The notes under the pieces were generated by a model. The model saw only the letters and a program-made list of their open reading frames with translations, had not been told where the DNA came from and ran no database searches. This document shows, piece by piece, positions 35,111 to 47,903 of a DNA stretch of 64,000 bases (positions within the stretch are counted from its first letter, which is position 1; each line of letters opens with the position of its first letter). Position numbers and translations under genes: made by a program. Source of the DNA: Anaeramoeba flamelloides (lineage: Eukaryota; Metamonada; Anaeramoebidae); assembly GCA_027625915.1 (NCBI GenBank), contig JANTQA010000057.1, forward strand, positions 10,354,001 through 10,418,000, read 5' to 3'.

Positions 35111-36718
35111 GTTGAAAAAAAATTAATTTATCTATTTATTTATAAGAATAATTCTTTTTAAAAGAATTTATTTTAATGGATATACCTTGCTATTTGATTA
35201 TAATCTGGCTTTCCTCAACTTTTAATTCATTATTTTGGTTGAACAACCAATTCAGAATATTTAGTTGAATATTTGATAATAAAAAACAATTATTTTCAAT
35301 ATTTTTTTTTTTTTGAGTTTCAAAAATACAAATAATTTAATGATCAGTCAAAAAAGTTGGTGAAATAGCTTTTTTTTCTTGATAATTGGAACAAAAGAGG
35401 GTAAAAAATATAATTCTCGTTTTCCAATGCTGAATTGAATACACCAATAAAAACAATTCTAAAAAAATAAATACAAATTTATGTATATTATTTAAGATTT
35501 AAGGAATTAAAATATACTTTTTGAAACGATTATTTAATAAAAAAGGTTAAAATTCTATTACTATCAAGCATTCCAGTGATAATTTTTTTTCTTTCCATAG
35601 TATATTTGTAATTTTTGAAACCCACTTCAAAATGAATAAACTCAAAAAGCAATCCCATTAATGAAAAAGATATCAAATCCAAAATTTTTATTAATTAACA
35701 TTTTTTTTAAAAAGGAAATTTCATTTTAAAATAAAATTATAATTAAATTATTTTATTCAGATCCAATCTATATAAATTACCTTTTTTAATATTGAATTTT
35801 TTCATTTATTTTTCCAAATTTAAAAAGAGAAAACAAAATATTAGTATCTTAGGATTTAAATAAATGATATTTGGTACTCCCAAGAGTAATATTTTTTTCA
35901 ATTTATAATTTCAAGTTTTACTCTTGAAATATTACAATAAAAACCCAGAAAGACTGAATAGTTTTGTTTCCTTTTTTATGAAGATAATTGTAACATCAAT
36001 ATATTTCCAATTTTTCAGAAATAATTAGTCATAAGAATCTAGTAGTTAATTATTCATTTTTATATAAAAATTGAATTTTTTAGTAATTAATCTACATTTC
36101 TTAATACCAATTTAATAAAGATGTTTTACAACTTTGGATTCTGAGTATTGATAATTCAACCTTTAACTTTGGGCGAAATGCAAATTTTATTCTGAAATTC
36201 TTGGGGTTTTTTGCTAATAAATGGATCACTTTTAAGAAATTAAATAAACAAATAGTAATATATTACGAAGAGAATTTTTAGAGACCTCTGAACAGGTATC
36301 ACAAATCTGATTTTTATTCAATTACAACAGAATTTCATTTTACGAATCTATTGCAAGGTTCATCCTCAAAACAATTCTCTTTAACAACTAGTTTCTAAAA
36401 GCGTCTCAGTTTTATTCACTTTCCGTTAAGCACGAACAAGACTTTTTGTCTTTAAAGCAAAAACCCAAGAAAGTTGTCGATCTAAAAAGAGTTCGTTTCC
36501 AAATTAGAAAATATTCAGGATCAACTCAAAAAAATATATTCTGTTTGTAAACCCCTAACAACGTCAAAACAACAAGCGAGTAATTATATTCAATCATTTG
36601 TTTTCATTTTATTGCAAAAACACTATTATTTATTTTGTTTTCTTATTTTTTGTTTTAATTCTATCAAAGCACGTCTTCATAACTTGAAGAAACTTTTTTT
36701 TTACTATTGCGCGCTTTC
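35111..36718. other. Spacer and promoter region of importin alpha
   Basis: No gene seen. The last 350 bases are less AT-rich (GTTAAGCACGAACAAGAC, GTCGATCTAAAAAGAGTTCG and a GCGCGC patch just before the start) and probably hold the promoter and 5' leader. No tRNA could be folded there. Confidence 0.4.
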
Positions 36719-39700
36719 ATGTCTAATTTTGAAAAAAAATTAAAAAGAAGACAAGCCAGATTCAAGCCAAAGTCTACCAAGGAGTCAACATTTGAAAAAA
36801 GATATGACACATCAATTCAGATCTCAAAAAAAAAAAGGGCGCAAAACTTAAGGAAGCGTAGAAACATTTCTTCTGTGTTAAAAAACAAAACAAATTCTTT
36901 ATTTACCGATGAGGAGATCAATAAAAAAGTAAGTTCATTTCATACCCTTTTCTCTTTAAATCTCTTTTTTTCATTTTTCATTCTTCATTCTTCTTTCTGA
37001 ATGAAAAAGTTCAAGATGCCATAATCTTTTTTGCAAAAAGATTTTTTTTTTATTTTTTAACAAAGAAAGTAATTCACACCAACCTCAAAAATCAATCAAA
37101 AAAATACAAAGAAGACAAACTATGAATTTCCTTTCAATTCCTGATCCTCAAAACTTCAAGATCATGATCTTTTTGGTTATTATTGCAATTTTAGCCTTTT
37201 TGAAAGAATTTTTTTAAAATATTTTCAAATTCTCACTATCTTTTCTGATTTTCCTTTGAAAACACAACCCCTTTCAAAACAAAACCCTTAGTGCTAATAT
37301 TTTTTCTTCTATAATACATTCTTTTTTCACAAATTGTCTTACAAAAATTAAAAAGCTTAAAAATCTTCCATTCTATACAAAGTCTCTACAGAGCAATGAT
37401 CGTTCTGTCTATTTTCCTGCTCTTCGTGAAATTCGGATTCTTCTGAGTCTTGAAAAAAACCCACCACTAGACAAAGTTATTGAACTTGGGGCTACACCTT
37501 ATTTAGTGGAGTTTCTCAGGTGTGATAATGATAAAAGCTTGCAAGTAATAAATTATTTTTTTTTTTTTGTTTTGTGTTCAAGTATGTATGTGGAGAAGAA
37601 ATTATTTGGTTTAAATCCTGACAAATTTTATTTTTCATCTCCTTCCTTACCTTCCTCTATACTACTAATTCAGTACGAAGCTGTTTGGTGTTTAACTAAC
37701 ATTGCAAGTGGAACACCAGAACAAACAAAATTAATTGTTGATCTCGAGACTATCCCAATTTTTGTAAAACTCTTAGATTCTGAAAACGAGGCTATACAGG
37801 AACAGGTAAGAATTTATAATGACTTCTAATTTCACCTTTGGCCGAAATAATCAATCCCAAAAACAAAAACAATTCTTTTTTCACAAAAAATTTTTCATAT
37901 TTTAATTTTTACTTTTCTTATTAATTAGTCTGTTTGGGCATTGGGAAATATTGGTAAGTTATACTAGATTTTATTTTTGTTTGACTCTTTTTTTATTTTA
38001 CTCAAAAGTATTCCAAAGCAAATTTAAATCAAATTTTTCATTGTTTAGGGTGTAGGTTCTAAATTTCCAAATAACTTGATAAATTAAATTTTACTTACCG
38101 ATATTTGAATAATAACCGGGAAAAACTTTTCACTTTATTTTTCTTATTTACCTTTCTTTTTTAAAAAAGTAACTTTGAAAGAAATAGATTCTAATTTGCG
38201 ATCTTTCTCGTATTTATTTATTTGGTTTTGGTATCCGTTTTTATTGATATTTGGATTGGCTAATAATCCTAAATGAAACCAAAATTTCAGACTTTAAAAA
38301 TGATTATAAGCTAGGCGAAATTTGATCCCATTTGAATTCCAAATCCCTGTGTATTGAAATTTAAGAATTGTTTTCTTTCATTTTCTAAAAATAATCCAAA
38401 TTGGAGCTAAACCTATTAGTGAACAATTTGTTTTAATAAAAACTACAAATATTCGTTTTCAATATTTAAATCAAACAAAGATATTAAATAATTACGTTTG
38501 AGAATACCAAAAAGACAATATAATTAATCATATTGAAGAATTTCCCAATAATGGTCAAAAAAAAAAATAATAAATTACAGAAAGATAAGGAAAAATTCAC
38601 CCATTTTTCTAAACTTTAGTAAAAAATGAAAAAAATTCTGAAATTTTTTTGTTTTTTTTTATTGTTTAGGGGGGGTAGTTCTAAAAATTCCCCTTGTTTT
38701 CCGTTAGGTTTTTTTTAATTTAAGAAAATCAATAGATTTTCATAAAGTTTTTTTGAGTTTTCGATTTATTTGTGAAGTGTCATAGATTTTCGTTAGGTTT
38801 TTTTGAGTTTTCTATTTATTTGGAAAATCAATTAGATTTTCGTTAGGTTTTTTGGTTTTCCAAATAAATAGAAAACTCAAAAAAACCTAGAACACTTCAC
38901 AAATAAAACATAAAAACTCAAGAAAACCTAGAAAACGGCCGTTAGGTTTTTTTTAATTTTAGAAATAATTGTAAAATTAATAAATTTTCGGTTTATTTCA
39001 AAAAGTAAAAAAAACCAAGGACACTTCCGAAGGGTTTTTTAAATTTTGTAATAAACCATTAATTCTAGAAAATTTCTCTTTATTTCATAAAGTAAACAAA
39101 AAGACCATTCGGTTTTCGAGAATTCAAAAGAATGGGAAAAACCAAAGATTTTATTCAATTCTTTTGAATTCTGGAAAACTACCGTTAGGTTTTAATTTCT
39201 TAAATTAAAAAGAAAAACCTAGGCACTCAACAGCACTTGACGGCACTCTGCGGAATTCTACGGCACTTCCTGAAGCATTAAATTTGTATTTAGAGTTTTT
39301 TAAATTATTTATAATTTGAGCAAAATTAGAATTCATGGAAATTGCTTTTCTTTTAAAGATGAAAACAAAAAAATTATTCTTTAAAAAATGAAAATAAAGA
39401 TAAATTTTTAAATAAAGAAAGAAAAAAGAGCAAAAAAATAAATAAAAAAAAGTAAAAACTTCATTGAAAAAGATTTTTTTGCGCCCCAAAAGAGGGTTAA
39501 ATGGGTTATTGGTTGATTCCTTTTATTTCGAAAATTTCTGGATCACTTCATAATTTATTTTAATAAAGAAGTTTAAATATTTTAGAAACAAATAGATCAA
39601 ATAATATCAGTTACTTTCTTAAATTTTAAATTAGAACTTTATAGATAGATAACAATAAAGAAAGTACTGCTTTTTAAGAATAACAATTTGTTTTTTAAAT

Positions 39701-42700
39701 TTTCTTCATGTTTTAATTATAACTTTTTTTTTTTTTCATTTGAAAGTTTGCCAAATCTTGTTTTCGCAAAATCCTAGTACGAGATACTGGCTCGGCAGCA
39801 TTTACCCAGCTTAGGTACCGAATCCACATATTGTACGAAAAGTTCGATTTAGTTCACTTTGGTTGGTTTCAAATCTCCCCCATTGACATCAAATCGCTTT
39901 AGTTGGCATCCGTTCGCTTCTCGCTTACTCAAGATCTAATCGTGAACAAATTCTTGTTTGTTTTACTTTGTCATGAACAAGTTTACCAATTCTTATAATG
40001 GTTTTTTCTGACTTTTGCCACATTTTAAGCACTTTAAAGATACAGAGGAGGAACCTAAGTAACCCAAAAAACTAAAAAAGGGAAATTTGGTCAAAGTAAA
40101 AAGTCTAAAAAATCATAAATGAACAACTTTTTATTTGATCCTATTTGAACAAATATTTTGCTCCAAGTAACCAAAAAATATTTGTTCAAAATATCAGAAA
40201 TAGAGGCATTCACTAATCTCAAATTTATCAGTTAAAAAATCTCACCAAAAAAATAGGTTAAAGTCTTCTAAAATAACTTTAAATTATATTTATCATGTCC
40301 AATTTATACATGAAATACTTTTTATTATGCTCAAATAGAGCTGAAAATAAGAAGATCCAAAAATTTCAAAACTTTGCCTATTAACCCAATGATTTCCCAA
40401 AATGTTTACACCAGTAACTATAGTGCTATTTAAAACTTTTTAGATATCTAATCAGTTTCATATATATATATATATATATATATTTATACAAAATTCATTT
40501 TTTTAAAATTTCCCAAATAAAAAGTTTGGAGTTTTAAAAATAATTAATAGCATTTTTTTTTGGGTGTTTGAAATATTCCCGAAAATACCCTAAAATCGAA
40601 AATACCCTAAATTTTTTTTAACCACATAAAAACACGTTATGGAAAACTTCGAAGAAACCCTAGTGCCAATATACTCAATTTACGTTAAAAACGACAATTT
40701 TACTTTCAGACAAAATGTATTTTTTGAATTTTCTACTTTGAAGCCACTCTAAAGAGTTTTTGGTACCTTTTGAGTATATTTGGGTAATTGTTGGTGCTTA
40801 TTAGGGCAAGTGTATATTTATCCCAGGGTATTGGTATGGGTTGTGTTAGTTTCGGTATGGTGCGTATTTGTATATTTTCGTTAAACAAATTTCTTTTAAG
40901 GAATGGGAAGTTAAAATAAGGTTTGGCTTGGGTCGCCTTGTGTAGGGTATGGGTATGTGTTGTTACGATTAGATATTACTCAGTTATTTTTGGATTGTAT
41001 TTAAGATAACAAAATTATGGGTAATGATACACAATTAGAAATTTTCTTTACAAAGATATTTTCTCTCATTTAGTTAATACCATTTTGAAATGATCAGAAA
41101 TATTACAGTCATCTAAGGTACCAATCCCTTTCACATAAAATTGGTTGAATACTATTCCCTAAAATTTTATATTTTTGAATTTTGATATTTCCAGATCAGA
41201 AAAAAAATCTTCAACAATAAAATTCCAAATTTACTGTTAAACTGAGTGTATTGGCACTAGGGTTTCTTAGGAGTTGTTCAAAAAGAGTTTTTTTCGTGGT
41301 AAAAAATTTTTCGGGTATTTTTGATTTTCGGGTATTTTCGGGAATATTTGATAGATTCATTTTTTTAATTCGAATGGATTGAAATATCAAAATTAATAAT
41401 TTTTAATTAGTTAAAATATTTGAATTCCGATAAAATGGTACATCTGATAATACAAATGAAATGGGCATTATCTCTTCAAAAAATCCTTTTGAGTAATCTT
41501 GAATTCTATTTGTGAAATTAGAATTGTTAAACAATTTTAATAAAAAAATATTACACAATTTTGATGGTAATTATTTCCATTCTAAATTAAATCATGGAAT
41601 TTGAATTTATCAAATCATTATCTATAAATAAATTTAATTAACCTTCAAAAATACATTCACTAATAAATGAATAAAAATATATAAAAAAAAAAAAGAATTC
41701 AGAAAATAGCCTGTTCTTATTTTATATTAAATTTTGGAATAACATTCTTCATGTTGTAAATGTAATCATTTATAATTAATTTTTTACTTTGCATATGAAA
41801 ATTAATTTCTTCTTCTCTAACTCAATAAGCTCAAATATCCTTTTTTAAGAGAAAATTATTACCAATTTTTCAAAAAAAGAATTTTAAATTATTGAAAATG
41901 AATTTTGACGAATTTTTTTTTTTTAAATGACCATTTTCACAAGAAGATGGTGGTTTTCAAATCAGTCATATTATCACAGAAATTTTCATCAATAATACGC
42001 TCTATAATATAAGAACAATCCATTTCCGTATGACAAAAGTTTCTCTTCATAAAATGATTGTTTTACACTTTAATTTTATTTTCAATATGAAATCTGAACT
42101 TTCGAAAAAAAATTTCAAGAAAAAAAATCTACATAGTTGTTTAGTTGGAAGGTTTCCTTTCAAAGATTTAAGAAATCAGACTAAAGAGATAAAATCTACA
42201 CCTTCGTGGTGGTTTTTCCCGTTAATAAAAAAAATTGCAACAAATACAAGTTTATTAAAAAAACAAAAAGTATAAGAACACAAGAATAGATTTTTTTTTT
42301 TTCAATTTCAAATGATTAGTCTTCATAATTTAAACCAACTTTTAAATGGGAATTTTATACTTCTATTTACTGTATGATATTTTTTTATTTTATTCTTAAT
42401 TTGTTCAGAAACAAACTAAAAAACAAAAAGGTGAAAAGTTTCTTATTTTTTTAACGTTTCACACAATAGTCTTGTTTAAGATTTGTAAACAATCAATAAT
42501 TACCAAATCGGAAATTGATTAGGCTTTCAAAAGAATAATGATAATCTATAAAATGATTACCAAAGCAAAACTTGGTGATTAAAAATTGAACAATCATAAA
42601 AGCGAATAGTTTTTACGAGTTAATTTGACATCAAGCTCTCAGTGGTTCAAACAGTTCTTATTTTAGTAAATGATCCTTTCTATACCAAAACAAAATAAAA

Positions 42701-45670
42701 GCCAAAAACAAAACAAAAAAAATAACATAATAATTAACTTTGGTTTGAACCATCTTCTTGGTTCTTTCACTTTACTTTTGTGAGAATGATCTTGGTTTTT
42801 ACTTTGAAAAAAAAAAAAAACAATAAAAAAAAAATGCATCTCCTCAACGACTTTTATGATTGAATCTTCTCTTTTTGAATGGTAAATATTTTTTAACCGA
42901 ACTCATTTTATTAAATAAAACTTTTAAAGTTGGCATTTACAGAATCTATGAAAGAATAAAATCCCAAAGTTATAAAAAAAAATTACTTTTTCATTTTTCT
43001 TTAGAAATTCTTTTTTCAATTTTATGAAATTTTATATCAAAGATTTTTGTCAAAATAACACCAATAGTTCTCAGAACCAGTTAAAACTGGACATTTTTAT
43101 GAGAGTATGAAATGTATTTTACAATGGAGATCTTCTCGTAAAAATGGTCAATTGTTTTTTTTTTTTGTTTTAATATGGAAACTAGATTGTTTTAGTGGTA
43201 ATATTGATATTATTTTAATTTTGATCAAAATAAATAACAATTATTATTTTAAAAAAAAATGAATTAAATAATTACCTATCCTAAAATATCCATTATTTAA
43301 TTTTCTGTTTATTTATTTATTTTTCATCAAAATATTAGCTGGCGATTGTATAGAATACCGAGATTTAGTTTTAAGCTACAATGTAATTGAATTTTTTTTA
43401 AAAATATTTAAAACAAAAAAACGAGTTGCAATTATTAAGACAACAACTTGGTCATTATATAATTTATGTAGTGGAAAACCAAGGCCTAAATTTGAATTGG
43501 TAATTTCTTTATTTTTTTTTTTTTTTTTTTTTTTTTTATTTCTTTAATATGTCCTTAATAAAATTAAGCACTATTTTTTTCTGATTAATATTTTTCGAAA
43601 TCTAAGTTTCATACTTAATTCAATTAACCACTGGGATAATTTTTTTTAGAATAAAAACACTCTCAACTTTTGAATATCAAAATTATTTTTTGAAATTACT
43701 TTGCACTTTTTTATTTTTTTTTTGAAAAATTGGGGTTGAAAAAAGTTTGAAATCAAAGAGTAAGTTAATATATTAAATTAGAATGCTTTTCCAGAGAGTT
43801 TATCCTTTTAGTTTAACTTTTTTTTAATTTTACCATTTAAAACTAAAAAAAACATTTGAGGACCAAATTAGTGCCTTTTGTGAAAAGAAAATTCCCAGAA
43901 TTTAGAATTTATTTTAGTAAATGAGTTAAAACAAGATACTGAATCTAAAAATATACATAATTTCAAGTGTGAATTCAATGATTTTGGCAAAAACACGTTT
44001 TCAAGAAAAAGTTAAATTGAAACTTTATTTATTTTTATTTTATCATTTTGTTTTTTTAATTGTATTAATGGAAAGTATTTGATCAGTTTTTCATTTTTAG
44101 TGTTTTTTGGTTTGTAGGGACATATATTCAAAATTATCATCCTAAGAATTATTTTAATCAATTTTTGTTTCCCATTTTTTATTATTTATCTTATTATAAT
44201 TATCATTATTGTTATAATTATTATTATTATTTTATTATTGAACTTCAAAAATAGATTAAACCAGCAATCTCAATATTGGCAAAACTTGTTAAGGTTAACC
44301 ATAGATCAATTGTTGTGGATGCTTGTTGGGCAATAAGGTATTAAAAATATTTTTTATCGAGATCCTTAAATATCCCTTAAAACAATTTTCAATTTTTTTT
44401 TTTTTTTCATTTTTTGTTCTTACATATTAATTTCATTTTCTTAAAATAAATAAAATTCTAAATAGTTGCATCTCCGAAGGTTCCGATAAATATATTCAAG
44501 CAATTCTTGATACCGAAATATGCCCAACTATAGTTGAACTTTTAAAAATGAAATCTTTGCAAATAAGAGCACCGGCGCTTCGGTGTATAGGGAATTTTGT
44601 TACAGGAAACGATAAACAAACGGATATTGTTTTAGAATGTGATGTTTTGCCGACTTTAAAAGATATGATTTTAACTGGATCTTCAATTACTAGGTATTCA
44701 CCCAAAATTAGCAATCTTTTTTTTTTTTTCTTTCTTTCTTTCTTCACAAGTCTAAATACGGATGTCTTCAAAAACTCTAACGTTTAAGACATCCATATTT
44801 TTTCTTTATATCATCAAAAATTTTTGTTTTTGAATATTTTTAAAAACTTTTTTTTTTTTATTTTTTTTGTTGATTATTTATTGTATATCATTAATCTGAT
44901 ATATTTTTAAAAATTTATTTAAAAATGATCCAAATAGAAAAGAAGCATGTTGGGCAATTTCAAATATCTGTGCTGGTGTAACTTCCCAAATCCATTCTGT
45001 TATTATTGCCGGATTTGTGCCAATACTCCTCAAAATCCTTAAACAGGATATTTATCCAGTTCAAAAAGAGGCAGCCTGGGGAATTTCAAATATGATTTAT
45101 GGTGGTCTACCAACACATGTCCGTTTTTTGGTCAAGTATGGTGTAATCGCACGATTATGCGATTTATTGACGATCAAAGATCAAAGAATTTTAAAAGCGA
45201 CACTTGAATCTATTGAAAAAATACTTCGCCTTGGGAAACAGGACGCAGAAGCAAAGAAATCAAGAATTAACGCATCTGGTATTGAATTTGAAGCTGCAGG
45301 TGGATACGAAAATATTCAGAAATTATTACAGCACCAATCTCCCGATGTGTATAGGCGTGCATCCTTCATTCTTCTTCATTATTCTCAAAATAATAGTGAT
45401 TCTTCCTCTTTGTCAGATGATGATGACGACGATTATGATGAAGATGAAGTTTCAGAAGAAGACAATTTCCGATACGAAACAAATTTTCAAGAAATTAAAT
45501 CTTTTTCAACCCAAAATCAAAATTCATTTTTTGATAGAAGTGATCAAGAAGATGAATTTTCTGACGAAGACGATTATGAAGATGAAGACAACAGCAACTA
45601 CGACGACGATGACACTGATGAGGAGAATAATGGTCAATGTATAAAAAAATTAGAAGAGGAGGAATTTTAA
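36719..45670 (+). CDS. Importin subunit alpha (karyopherin alpha)
   Basis: Adaptor that binds classical nuclear localisation signals and importin beta. Exons by eye: 36719-36928, 37356-37544, 37674-37805, 37929-37953, 43339-43499, 44255-44337, 44466-44693 and 44938-45670, 586 residues, all phases consistent. Residues ~5-50 form the basic IBB domain (RRQARFKPKS, KKKRAQNLRKRRNI). ARM repeats follow with the expected AVWCLTNIASGT, SVWALGNIAGD, TTWSLYNLCSGKP, DACWAISCISEG and KEACWAISNICAG series; Trp and Asn are the NLS-contacting positions. EAAGGYENIQKLLQHQSPDV matches the family's C-terminal part. An Asp/Glu-rich tail follows, making it longer than the usual ~530. Exon 4 is only 25 bases and intron 4 is 5.4 kb. 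The exon 2 start was chosen because LPFYTKSLQSNDRS fits the family and phase. AATAAA lies at 45818. Confidence 0.95.
38699..39270. repeat. GTTAGG hairpin cluster C (in importin alpha intron 4)
   Basis: The modules are GTTAGGTTTTTTTGAGTTTT / TAAATAGAAAACTCAAAAAA with CCTA; GTTAGGTTTTTTTTAATTTT with partly matching arms; and an AAAGAATGG...CAATTCTTTTGAATTCTGG palindrome. About five decamer-like units (GGCACTCTGC, GGAATTCTAC, GGCACTTCC) lie near 39222-39270. The linker CCTAGAACACTTCACAAATA is shared with cluster A (AACACTTAACAAATA). Confidence 0.78.
39271..40143. other. Intron 4 of importin alpha, includes a GC-richer island
   Basis: About 200 bases at 39770-39970 are clearly richer in G and C (CGAGATACTGGCTCGGCAGC, GGTACCGAATCCAC, CATCCGTTCGCTTCTCGC) than the rest of the intron. 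No long frame crosses it and no tRNA cloverleaf closes. Its nature is unknown: a structured RNA or transposon relic are both possible. Confidence 0.35.
40144..40190. repeat. Perfect 16-base stem hairpin
   Basis: TTTGAACAAATATTTT (40144-40159) pairs perfectly with AAAATATTTGTTCAAA (40175-40190) around a 15-base loop, within importin alpha intron 4. It is probably a small palindromic insert. Confidence 0.55.
40570..41350. mobile_element. TIR element with GAAATATTCCCGAAAATACC ends
   Basis: The left end GAAATATTCCCGAAAATACC and about 110 bases inward (ATACCCTAAA, ACCCTAGTGCCAATA, ACTCAATTTAC) recur inverted at 41240-41350 (TGAGTGTATTGGCACTAGGG, TCGGGTATTTT, CGGGAATATTT). The 0.55 kb centre is GC-richer with GGTATGGG-like steps but no transposase frame. 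It sits in importin alpha intron 4. The superfamily is not assigned. Confidence 0.75.
41351..43338. other. Rest of importin alpha intron 4
   Basis: AT-rich. An 81-codon ATG frame (42030-42275) shows no domain and is probably a transposon relic or chance. A small inverted pair (GTGGTTCAAAC / GTTTGAACCATC) lies at about 42645-42755. No nested gene is supported. Confidence 0.35.
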
Positions 45671-47378
45671 AAAGTTTTAAATTATTAATACCTAAAGAAA
45701 AAAAATTTTTTTTCTATTATTCTTATGATGATGATATTATTAATAATAATTATTATTATATTTTGAAAAAATTCTACTATTCATAATTTACAAAATACAA
45801 ATTCATCAAAATTTATAAATAAATGATGAAAATTATTTTTTTTGTCTTTTAATTGCGAGATATAACTTTTTTAAGGTAGGAGGTATAAAGCAAACTTTTT
45901 CTGGAAAATAATTACTCATGTTCTATTAGAAAATCATTTCAAAAAAAAATCAAAAGTTAGAGATTAATTTGTGTTTTTAATTATAAAATTGGCATAAATA
46001 AATCATTAAGTTTAATATATCTTTAAGGGTTGATGTGGTTTTTTTTTTAAATGAAAATATTAGATCTTTATTTTAAAATGAATTTAATTTAATAAAGGAA
46101 AAAGAAATAAGATAGTAATACTCTGACAAAATGTTAAAAAAAAAGAATTTATAATTATTTTCGTTTATAAAAACATTCTAAAAAAAAATATGTGACAACA
46201 ATTAAATTGCTTCGATAATTTAAAAATAGATCGGGATTTAAGTGAAAATAACCATTTCATGATTTTTTTTTTGAAAAAAAAAGATTTTTTATCAAAATAT
46301 AAACACAAAAATTACAGTAATGGGGTTTCTAATTCTATACAATTAGAGGATATTTCTTTATAAAAAATCCAAGAACAATTAAAGAGAGTATAGATTAATA
46401 ATATTAATGTAGCATTTTTTTAATTTGGATAATCATACTAACCTATTTAATAGTTGTAAAGAAACACTTTTCTTTTTCATGAATACTTACAATTAATAAA
46501 ACTGTTTCTTTTTGATATAAAGCAGTTATTTGCTTTTTTTTATCAAAATAAAAACAAAAATCAAGATTAACATCTATTTATATATATATATATATATATA
46601 TTGATTCATGTTTTTTATCAATATTATTTAGCATTTAAATGAAAGTTTAATTAAAAATTTAACTTAATTTTGGGTCTTTTTATTTTAGTTTTATATATTT
46701 TTTATTTTTTTTCTTTCCCCCAAAATATAAAATTTATATCTGAATTTAAAAATAGAATAACAAATATCATAATAAAATAAACATTTAAATATTATATATT
46801 AAAATAAATTTGGGTCTTTCAATAAGTAAAAATTTTGAGTAATAATGGCTTTTAGAAAAGTTTAACTGGATTATTGCCAAGTATTTTTTGTTTTCGTGTA
46901 TTATTATAACTTTTTTTTTTTTTTTTCCTGTTTTGGGTAGTTTTATTTCTCTTTTCTTGTGTGAAGTAGTTAAAAATCAAAATATGTCTTCGGAAATTTG
47001 TTTAAATTTTCAATTTTTTCTTTAATTATTATTTATTTTTTATTTTTCTAGCTTGTATTTTAAATAAAACTTATCTTGAAATTTCAAAGTAACTTTCATT
47101 GACTATTTATACACTATTATTGGATTTCCTTCAAAAATGCTATGAATTATAAATTAAATTACATTTAATTTCTATTAAAGTTCCATTAACATATCAACTA
47201 ATTTTCTGATCCTTTTTGTTATCTTTGAATTCTGATTTTTTTGAAAAGATCTTTCAGTTATTTAACTTTTAAAAGATTAACTTTATACAAGATTTGTTGA
47301 TAATTAAAGTGTATTATAATTAGGTGAAAATCAATATTTATGCTCTCCGGTTAATATTTCACTTAAAAAAATCTATTA
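45671..47378. other. Spacer downstream of importin alpha
   Basis: AT-rich with a (TA)n run at about 46578-46601. AATAAA at 45818. No gene or paired terminal repeat was seen. Confidence 0.4.
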
Positions 47379-47903
47379 CAGTCATTCCAAGCCTACTGTG
47401 AAATTTGACAGACAGAGAAATTGGCTTTTTGTCTCAGTTAAATACAAAAAAAAAATCTTCGGTTATACGCTAACATCTACATTATATGGTTTGATAGAGG
47501 TATTTTAAAACAATTTCTTAATTAAAGGAATGATAAGAAAATACTCTTTTTGTTTATGAAACAAATTCAAAAATCCAAAGCAAATCTTCCAAAGATCAAA
47601 GATAGAATTTGATGATTTCTTTAAAATCGTCTTGTCTTTTGAATAAAAGGTTTTAGACATTTGGGATCCAGCAAACACCTGTAAATACTTCTAAATTATT
47701 GATCATTCAGAAAGCTTCGTCTAAAAAATTCAAATTATAATATTTTCTCTATTAGAAATTTTTGTTCTATTCTAAAATTTCACGGTTTGTAATAGGTTAT
47801 CATTTAACCATAAAATCTTTTCCTAAAACATAAAAAGTCAAGTGTGGTACAGAAAATGAATTTTTTGTTTATCATAGATTTCATGGTATTGTTGGAACGG
47901 CTG
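47379..47903. mobile_element. Tc1-like MITE with CAGTCATTCCAAGCC ends
   Basis: It is a 525 bp unit flanked by TA (47377-47378 and 47904-47905). The left end is CAGTCATTCCAAGCCTACTG; the right end reverse complemented is CAGCCGTTCCAACAATACCA, and both continue into TGAAAT. The ends resemble, but differ from, the CAGTCAGTTCCAC family. No transposase frame. Single copy in the window. Confidence 0.65.

Noticed and set aside
37290-37355. Upstream start of importin alpha exon 2 after CCCTTAG or after CTCTACAG
   Set aside because: The first breaks the reading phase with exon 1; the second would drop the family-conserved LPFYTKSLQ segment.
39770-39860. tRNA-like words (TGGCTCGGCAGC, AAGTTCGATTT)
   Set aside because: No acceptor stem pairs and spacing of the A and B box-like words does not give a cloverleaf.
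42030-42275. 81-codon ATG frame in importin alpha intron 4
   Set aside because: No recognised domain; a nested gene is not supported without further evidence.
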